Part shown: positions 48,646 through 56,200 of the stretch, piece by piece
Layout of the letters: each line of letters starts with the position of its first letter
Numbering within the stretch: the first letter of the stretch is position 1
NCBI RefSeq assembly: GCF_001559865.1
Contig: NZ_LOHE01000057.1
Location: forward strand, 1 to 58,637
Reading direction: 5' to 3'
Length of the DNA stretch: 58,637 nucleotides
DNA from: Abyssisolibacter fermentans
Lineage (GTDB): Bacteria > Bacillota > Clostridia > Tissierellales > MCWD3
Program-made: the position numbers and the translations under genes
Notes under the pieces: model-generated
Databases searched by the model: none
What the model was told of the DNA's origin: nothing
The model's input: only the letters and a program-made list of their open reading frames with translations

Positions 48646-48802
48646 ATAATTAAGTTAATTTATATGTAAAAGAACATATTGAGTTGAGTAAATTAATGTG
48701 ATAATCAAAATTAATTATCCCTATTTAATATTTTGTCTAATTAAATTGTTACAAAAGATAGTATAGTTTAGAGAATAAAAACTATAAATAAACATATATA
48801 AA

Positions 48803-48840
48803 AAAACAGGCACTGCATAGCTTAGTGCCTGTTTTCAATT
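48803..48840. terminator. Strong stem-loop, probable terminator
   Basis: AAAACAGGCACT pairs perfectly with AGTGCCTGTTTT. It may serve as a second terminator behind the cassette. The other parts of 48595..49165 are AT-rich without a gene. At 48971..48993 a small hairpin CC.ACTT/AAGT.GG with T's could be the relic of an IS200/IS605 end, but that is weak. Confidence 0.65.
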
Positions 48841-49165
48841 TTAACTTTATCTATGGCGACAAAATTACAGATTGCTAATTTACCATATTATACTATAAAA
48901 TTATTATATTATAACATCATCATTCAATAACGTATTCAACTATCATGATTATACCTTTAACTTCAAGTCGCCTACTTCTATAAGTGGGTTTTTATGTATA
49001 AAAAAGATTACAATATATTTAAATTTTTTGCTTTTCATATTTAGATAATTTTATTAATTTAAAATACTTGCTAATTAAGTGAAACTATGTTAACATGAAA
49101 TTAATACAAACGTCCGAATTAATAAACCGAGTTTTGGGGTATTATGCATAAAGGGGGTAAAAGTT

Positions 49166-49888
49166 ATGTATAATTATTTAGATATGGTATTGTATTTTTC
49201 AATTTATGCCTTTTTAGGATGGTGCTTAGAAACAACTTATGCTAGTAAGAGAGCAAAAAAATTTATTAATAGAGGTTTTTTAACAGGTTTTTTTTGCCCA
49301 ATATATGGCTTTGGTGCTGTAATAATCATTCTATCGTCACAATGGGTTAGTAATGTTTGCGATAATCAATTTGTATCATTAATTGTTAGTATAGTTCTTT
49401 CGGTTATATTGGTTACAGTACTTGAATACATAACAGGATATATTTTGGACAAAACTTTTAATTATAAGTGGTGGGACTATAGTAAAGAAACTGCAAACCT
49501 TCATGGATATATTTGTGTTAAATATTCTGTTCTTTGGGGCTTATTAGCATTATTACTTGTTAATACTGTACATACTGTTGTTTCAGAAATAATCTTACCT
49601 ATACAGATTCTAACTAAAAGCTATATTGTAAATTTTCTAATGTTTTATTTTCTAATTGATATTATTAAATCAGTAATAGATGCTTTGGATTTAAGAGAAG
49701 TTATTCAAAACTATTCGAATTTTTCATTGATAAAATATCATGAGAAAATTATTGAACATAAAAGATTTTTTCTAGCATTTCCTCATTTAAGAATTTTAAA
49801 TGAAGATATAAAACATGGGAATGTAATGAGTATTTTAAATGATAGAATGGTTAGAATAAAAATTAAACTAAAAAGTAGGTTTTTATAG
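49166..49888 (+). CDS. CmpB-type putative ABC-transporter membrane protein (PF06541-like)
   Basis: This 240-residue membrane protein has about six hydrophobic helices. It carries the family signature FLGWCLETTYASKRAKKFINRGFL followed by CPIYGFGAV, and YSKETANLHGYICVKYSVLWG in the middle. Such proteins are widespread in Firmicutes and remain functionally unclear despite the ABC label. AAGGGGG precedes the ATG. A TetR-type regulator gene follows and may control it: CGTCCGAATT at about 49110 and TGTACGAATT at about 49930 lie upstream of the two genes. Confidence 0.8.
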   Translation: MYNYLDMVLYFSIYAFLGWCLETTYASKRAKKFINRGFLTGFFCPIYGFGAVIIILSSQWVSNVCDNQFVSLIVSIVLSVILVTVLEYITGYILDKTFNYKWWDYSKETANLHGYICVKYSVLWGLLALLLVNTVHTVVSEIILPIQILTKSYIVNFLMFYFLIDIIKSVIDALDLREVIQNYSNFSLIKYHEKIIEHKRFFLAFPHLRILNEDIKHGNVMSILNDRMVRIKIKLKSRFL

Positions 49889-49959
49889 AATTTGACATGA
49901 GATTTTGATTATTTTATAATGTATTTGTTTGTACGAATTGTTTTAAAGGAGTTTATTAT

Positions 49960-50538
49960 ATGAAAAATGAATTTGACCATATGAGTCAATCTCAAAAAAT
50001 ACTTAATGCAGCTTTCAAATGTATATCTTCGAAAGGCTATGCGAATGTATCGTTACGAGACATTGCAAATGAAGCAGGTGTAGTATTAAGCCAATTAAAC
50101 TATTACTATAAAAATAAAGAGGGATTATTTACAGAAGTGGTGAAAAAGTTAGCTGAGCAATATCTCAATGAAATTGAAGATATATTAAAAAAAGGTATTG
50201 CAGAGAAGAAAAAGCTATCTTGTCTAATAGAATATTTTCAAGAGATGTTAAGAAAAAAACCCGAGTTGTTAAAACTTTTATTCGATCTAATAAGTATGTC
50301 TTTTTGGTCAGCATCACTTAAAAAAATTCTTAGCAACTTTTTTAATGATGTAACACAATTAATTGAAAAATATATGGATAACTTTTCAAATAAAGAAGAA
50401 TTTAAAAATTATTCTCCAGCTACATTGTCCAGAATGATATCAGGAGCACTGTTTGGAACTTCTGTTCAAGTAATTTTAGCACATGGAGAAGACGATATGA
50501 TAGATTCTTTATCAGCTATACAAGCATTATTTCAATAA
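49960..50538 (+). CDS. TetR-family transcriptional regulator
   Basis: This 192-residue regulator has a typical N-terminal TetR helix-turn-helix (ISSKGYANVSLRDIANEAGV...LNYYYKNKEGLFTEVV) and a helical ligand domain. AAAGGAG lies before the ATG. It probably represses itself and the CmpB-type gene 71 bases upstream. The ligand is unknown. Confidence 0.88.
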   Translation: MKNEFDHMSQSQKILNAAFKCISSKGYANVSLRDIANEAGVVLSQLNYYYKNKEGLFTEVVKKLAEQYLNEIEDILKKGIAEKKKLSCLIEYFQEMLRKKPELLKLLFDLISMSFWSASLKKILSNFFNDVTQLIEKYMDNFSNKEEFKNYSPATLSRMISGALFGTSVQVILAHGEDDMIDSLSAIQALFQ

Positions 50539-50579
50539 AATAATCATTTGATAATAAAATTTAGAGAAAATTGATTAAT

Positions 50580-50637
50580 AAAAAAGGGAAAACTTACAGA
50601 ATTGATATATAAATTCTGATGAAAGTTTCCCTTTTTT
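50580..50637 (+). terminator. Intrinsic terminator after the TetR gene
   Basis: AAAAAGGGAAA.CTT..AGAATT pairs with AATTCT..AAG.TTCCCTTTTT, ending in T's. Confidence 0.85.
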
Positions 50638-51325
50638 ATATAATGGAGTTTAAAAAACTTAAATTGCTAAGTTTTGGTCATATAAACATATATAGTTGAA
50701 TAAATATACAAAATTTGTTATAATACATACGGTAAAGATAACTATAGATAAAAGGTATTTAAATCATTTATTATAACAATAGCTAATACGCTCATTTTAA
50801 ATAGTTACCACTAACATAGTAGAAATATGGTAGTGGTAATTAATATGGCTTTTTTAAAAAGTTATAGATATAAACTAGAAATATTTAAAAAAGCAACTTA
50901 TTAGTGTTCAAACAAGGGTTTTTACATTCTTTATAATCTGTAGGAAGTTATAAACTTTAAAACAACTTAATAATTTTCTTATATAGATTTCAATAAAAGG
51001 TTTTGTTCTATATTTTGCATATTATAATAATTGGTACATAGAAAATAGGAAAACCTTTTCGTGGAATATGAAAATAAATAACCTAGTGCAAAAGTACTAA
51101 ATTTTAAAAAACACAAAAAAATAAAAAATACTACAAAATATTACATTAATGCGTGATAAAATATTCCAGGGAAGGATAATAAAATTTATTTAGTTTTAGC
51201 ATTGATTTCTATCTTTGTTTTTGGAGGTAGTATTTTTGTAGTGAAAATGTCATCCTCTGCAAAATTGAGAAGAATCAATGTTTACATAATTTAGAAAATC
51301 ATGAATAAAAGAAAGGGGAGAAAGT
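50638..51325. other. Long AT-rich intergenic region with stem-loops
   Basis: No intact gene is visible. TTACCACTA.CATA/TATG.TAGTGGTAA forms a hairpin at 50805..50839. AAAAGGTTTT/AAAACCTTTT closes a larger loop at 50995..51059. The region could be a long leader or regulatory region for the SLH/RHS operon. Confidence 0.45.
51149..51294 (+). pseudogene. Possible frameshifted small membrane protein
   Basis: ATG 51149 opens a 14-codon frame (MRDKIFQG...). In another frame from 51172 to the stop at 51294 a hydrophobic helix is encoded (KIYLVLALISIFVFGGSIF, then VVKMSSSAKLRR). Joined by one frameshift near 51171 they would make a small single-helix protein. There is no good ribosome site, so it may equally be chance. 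Confidence 0.25.
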
Positions 51326-53269
51326 ATGAGAGAAAAAAGGATTTATATTCTAGTTATTGTTTTTTTATTACTTTTTAGTACAATAGCATTTGCACAAGAT
51401 TATATAGCCCAGCCTATAGGTAGAATTGATACAGATGGAAACAGTTTGGTATGGGCAAGCTATGTAAGTGGCGAGTGGTGTGTTTTTCATGCGGATTTAT
51501 CTACAGGAAAGCAAAGTCAAATTACTTTTGGAGATTTCTCAGCTTCATATCCATCTATATGGGGAAATAAGATAGTCTGGCAGGAGTATAGAGATGAAAA
51601 ATTTGATATTTACCTTTATGACATGGATAGCAAAACAAGTAAAAAAATATCGACTCTTGAGGGGAACAATATAGAATCTCTTATAAGAGGAGATTATATC
51701 CTATGGGCAAACCAAAATGATGGATATAAAAATATAGTTATATACGATATGAATACTCAAAAAGAAGAAATAGTTACTACAGAAATTTTGGCATGTGGTA
51801 TAGATTTTGACGGAGAATATGCAGTATGGATGGATGGAAGAAATGGAAACATGGATATCTATGCATATGACATACAAAATAGTGCTGAAATCAGAGTAAC
51901 ATCAGATATGGAAGATGAAAGCGATCCCAAAATATCGGAAGGAGAAATAGTATACACTACAAGATACGGTGGAACAACTCATCTTCATAAATATGATATA
52001 GAGGCGCAAGAAGACAGCAAGCTTACAGCAGGGGATGAGGAGCATAATCTTTTAGCATTTTCAGCTGGACAAATAATTATGACTGAAGGAGACGATGTAA
52101 TACTTAAAGATACAGACACAACAGTAGAAACAGATATAAAAACTATCGATAATAAAAAGCCTAATAAGACATTCCTAAATGGTACAGATATAGTATGGTT
52201 GAGTGATACAGGCATAAAGACTGATAATACTAATGATGCAATAGACCGAGCTGATGAGACTCCAAAGGAAGAAAATCCAAAGGAAGAGAATCCAAAAGAA
52301 GAAGTTCCAAAGGAAGAAGCTCGTCACTCAGAAAAAAGGAGTAAAGAGGAATCAAATGAATCAACTTTCTCGGTAGTGCCTGGAGATGATAACCTGTTTG
52401 AAATAGAAAAAGATAAAATAAAAATATTGATAAAAGCAGATGAAATATTATCTGAAGGAGAAATAAGGTTTGACGAAATAGATATGAATATACAAGACAG
52501 TGATTATTCCTTGAAAAGCAAGATATATGAGCTAAACATGGAAGAAAGCAATACACAAACAAAAACAGCAACTCTGTTAATATCCTATGGAAGCTATAAA
52601 AACGGAAACAAATTAAGGGTATACAGCATAGAAGACAAACCAAAAGCATTAAAACTTAAAAGAAATAAAGAAAATCAAACTATTTCAGTTGAAATACAAA
52701 ATGGAATGAAAATAGCTTTAATGGCACATGAAAAAGAATATTCAGATATACAAAAACATTGGGCAAAGGAAACTATAGAATCAGTTGCAGCACAACAGAT
52801 GATAAGTGGATACAAAGATGAAACAATAAGACCTGACAACACAATCACCAGAGCAGAATTTATGAAAATACTAGTTAATTACTTTGCGAAGGGAGAAGAA
52901 GCTATAGGAGAAGGTTTTACAGATATTTCGGAACACTGGGCAGAAAAAGATTTAATAATAGCAAAAAATAAAGGGTGGATAAAAGGCTACGATGGAAAAG
53001 CAGCTCCAGACAATAAGATAACTAGAGAAGAAATGATTACGATTCTTATGAGAATATCTGCAGAAAATATTGAGAAAAAAGAAGTTGCTATGGAGGATTT
53101 TGCGGATTATTCACAAGTAAGTAAGTGGAGTAAAGAATCGATAACAAAAGCAATAAAAGAAGGCATAATACAAGGGGATAACAAAAACATCAAACCAAAA
53201 TCAAATGCAACAAGAGCAGAGGCTATTACAATAATCTATAGATTTTTAGACAATAGGGGTAACATTTAG
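51326..53269 (+). CDS. SLH-domain surface protein with TolB-like beta-propeller
   Basis: This 647-residue exported protein has a signal peptide (MREKRIYILVIVFLLLFSTIAFA), then about six propeller blades (such as GNKIVWQEYRDEKFDIYLYD and YAVWMDGRNGNMDIYAYD) to about residue 300. A Pro/Lys/Glu linker (PKEENPKEENPKEE), a beta domain and three SLH domains follow (YSDIQKHWAKETIESVA; FTDISEHWAEKDLIIA; FADYSQVSKWSKESITKA). SLH domains tether the protein to cell-wall polymer. It lies 16 bases before the RHS gene, so the two are probably coexpressed at the cell surface. Confidence 0.9.
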   Translation: MREKRIYILVIVFLLLFSTIAFAQDYIAQPIGRIDTDGNSLVWASYVSGEWCVFHADLSTGKQSQITFGDFSASYPSIWGNKIVWQEYRDEKFDIYLYDMDSKTSKKISTLEGNNIESLIRGDYILWANQNDGYKNIVIYDMNTQKEEIVTTEILACGIDFDGEYAVWMDGRNGNMDIYAYDIQNSAEIRVTSDMEDESDPKISEGEIVYTTRYGGTTHLHKYDIEAQEDSKLTAGDEEHNLLAFSAGQIIMTEGDDVILKDTDTTVETDIKTIDNKKPNKTFLNGTDIVWLSDTGIKTDNTNDAIDRADETPKEENPKEENPKEEVPKEEARHSEKRSKEESNESTFSVVPGDDNLFEIEKDKIKILIKADEILSEGEIRFDEIDMNIQDSDYSLKSKIYELNMEESNTQTKTATLLISYGSYKNGNKLRVYSIEDKPKALKLKRNKENQTISVEIQNGMKIALMAHEKEYSDIQKHWAKETIESVAAQQMISGYKDETIRPDNTITRAEFMKILVNYFAKGEEAIGEGFTDISEHWAEKDLIIAKNKGWIKGYDGKAAPDNKITREEMITILMRISAENIEKKEVAMEDFADYSQVSKWSKESITKAIKEGIIQGDNKNIKPKSNATRAEAITIIYRFLDNRGNI

Positions 53270-53285
53270 GAAAGGGGGATTAAAT

Positions 53286-56200
53286 ATGAGGAAGAGTAAA
53301 AAAATAATCGCATGTTTATTAGCGTTTATAATGACTATATTAGTACCACTTAGTCCATTATCGCAAAATTTCACAGCAAATGCAGCATCATCAAAGATAT
53401 TTGATATAAGTCCATCAAAAATAGATATTGGAGAAACAGTAACAATAAAAGTATTGCTTCAATACACACAAAAAGCAGATGTATACGTTGAGGATTCAAG
53501 TGGGAAAAAAATAAAAACCATAGCCAATAATGTAACAATTGGAGGGTACGATGGTACCTATGAAATTGATGCAGATGGTAATGTAGTAGTAATAGGTGAT
53601 GATATAGCCAAAAATCCAGACATATTCACTTGGGACGTCAATGAAGTTGAAGATGGAAAATATACCATCGTAGTCATGCCAGAAGAGGAATCATTTAAGC
53701 AATACGCTGATAGAGGAAGTATTTTTGTAGGAAGCGGTGCATCTGGTGGAGGATCCTCCGCTCTAGAAGTAGATCCTAATCTCAGCACTGGTGAATTCAA
53801 TTTTCATGGCTATATAGAGTCTGGAGAAGACGAAGATCAAAAAGTAGATAAAGACGATTATAGAAAAAGGGTATATATTGATACTGAGAGTGTAGAACTT
53901 ATTGTTGATGGTCAAAGGTATAAAGCGTCAGTAGAAAGCGATAACTGGAACGTTACTCTAACTAAGCCAATAACACCATATAAAAAAGTAGAAGTAACAG
54001 GTAAAAAAATAAATGAAATAACAATAGAAGAAGAGTTTCTTATAGAAAAAGAAGTTCCCGATGGAACCGATGAAGAAGGAAACCCTATATTTAAAACAAT
54101 ATATGAATGGGAAGAAGAAACCAGTACTGAAGAAGAAACTATTGAATTAGATTCTCTAAATATAGCAGACCATGTTACAAGAGAACTAGATAGGATTGTA
54201 TATATTTCAGTAATATATTTTGATTCGATAAAAAATATAGCTGATATAAGAAGTGCTAATGATAAGAATTCATCATGGAACCCAGAACATGGAAATCATA
54301 TTTTAGTAGTTGAACCAAAAGGTGTTTTCTATGATGTAGATAGTATTAACTATAAGGATCTTGATGAAATTGTTAGAACAGAGTATGCAAAAATAAGTAA
54401 AGACCCTGTAGACATAATGTCAGGAAACTATATTTACAGACATAAAGATATAGAAATTGCAGGGGCATTCCCTATTGAATTTAGCAGATGGTACAACTCA
54501 AGGGACAACTATAACGGACTTTTAGGTAGAAACTGGCATACAAGCTACGAATACAGACTATGGGAAAAATCAAATGAAGTAGAAGTAGTATTTCCTGATG
54601 GAAGAAGGATTAAGCATAACTATTCAGGAGGGAAATATGTACCTGCACAGGCAGGAGAATATGACAAACTAGAAAAAACAAATGGACAGTTTATACTAAC
54701 AAGAAAAGATAAAACTCAATATACATTTAATAGTGCAGGAAAAATAAAAGAAATAAAAGACAGTAATGGAAACATAACAAAATTTGTTTACAAAGAAGAC
54801 TTCCTAGCTGAAATCAGAACAAATAGCGGTTATGTAACTATTGACTATACAAATAAAGGTCTGATAAGACAAATAAGAGATAATACAGGAAGAGTAGTAA
54901 AATACGGATATAATAACAGCAATGAACTTACTAAATTCACCTATGCAAACGAGGAAAGTATACTTTATGATTATGACAGTAATTCAAGACTTACAAAAGT
55001 AACAAGTCCTAATAGAAACGCAGGGGTAACCAATGAATACGATAGCCAAGGCAGAGTAGTAAAACAGACATTCCCTGACGAAACTATAATGCTATTTGAT
55101 TATGATACAGCAAATAATAAAACAACAGTAACAGAAAGAAATGGACAAGTTACTACATATTATTATGATAATAAATATAGAGTAACACAAGTAGAACATG
55201 CAGACGGAACAGAACTTTATTCATACAATGCACAAAATGAACTTGAAAACTATACAGATAAAGCAGGAAGCAAAACTTCTTACCAGTACGATACAAGGGG
55301 AAATATAACCGAAATTGACAAGGATGGAGATAAAACATACCTTGCATATAATGAAAATGATAAAATAACAGGGGTTACAGATATTAAAGGAAACACAACA
55401 ACATATGCATATGATACCAAGGGGAACCTAGTTAGTGAAACAGATGCAAGAGGCAATATAACAACATATGCATATAATACAAAGGGACAAGTAACACAAA
55501 TATCAAAGTCAGATGGAAGCACTACAAAAATAGCATATGATGATAAAGGAAATATAAGTAAAGTAACAGATGCAAGAGAAAATAGCAAAGAATATGAGTA
55601 CGATAGCTTAAATAGAGTTATAGCAGTAACCGATAGAGAAGGAAACACAATAAAATACGAAAACAATGAAGAAGATAAAATATCAAAAATAACATACCCA
55701 GATGAAACATATATAAGCTACGAATATGATGAAAATGGTAACATAACAAAATATACAGATCAAAATAGCCATAGTGAAAGCTATGAATACGATAAATTAG
55801 GAAAAATAACAAAAATAACAGACGTAATGGGATACGTGACCGCATACCAATACGATAGTATGGGTAATCTCATAGGCGAAACTGATAAAAGAGGAAACAC
55901 TACTACATATGCCTATGACCAATATAACAATCTCATAAACAAAACAGAACCAGAAGGAAATATAACATATTATGAATATGATAATAACTCAAATTTAACA
56001 AAAGAAATAGACCCTAGAGGAAAAGAAACAACCTATCAATATGACATAAAAGGTAACCTAACAAAGATAACAGACCCATATGGAAATGTAGTGTCATATG
56101 AATATGACAAGCTAGGAAAAGTTGAGAAAATAACAGACAAAAAAGGAAATGTAATAAGTTATAACTACGACCCTTCAGGAAACGTAGTAAGTGAGATAGA

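Noticed and set aside
48961-48995. End of an IS200/IS605 element
   Set aside because: Only one short hairpin with T's is present. There is no second end, TnpA or TnpB, so it is mentioned only as a weak possibility.
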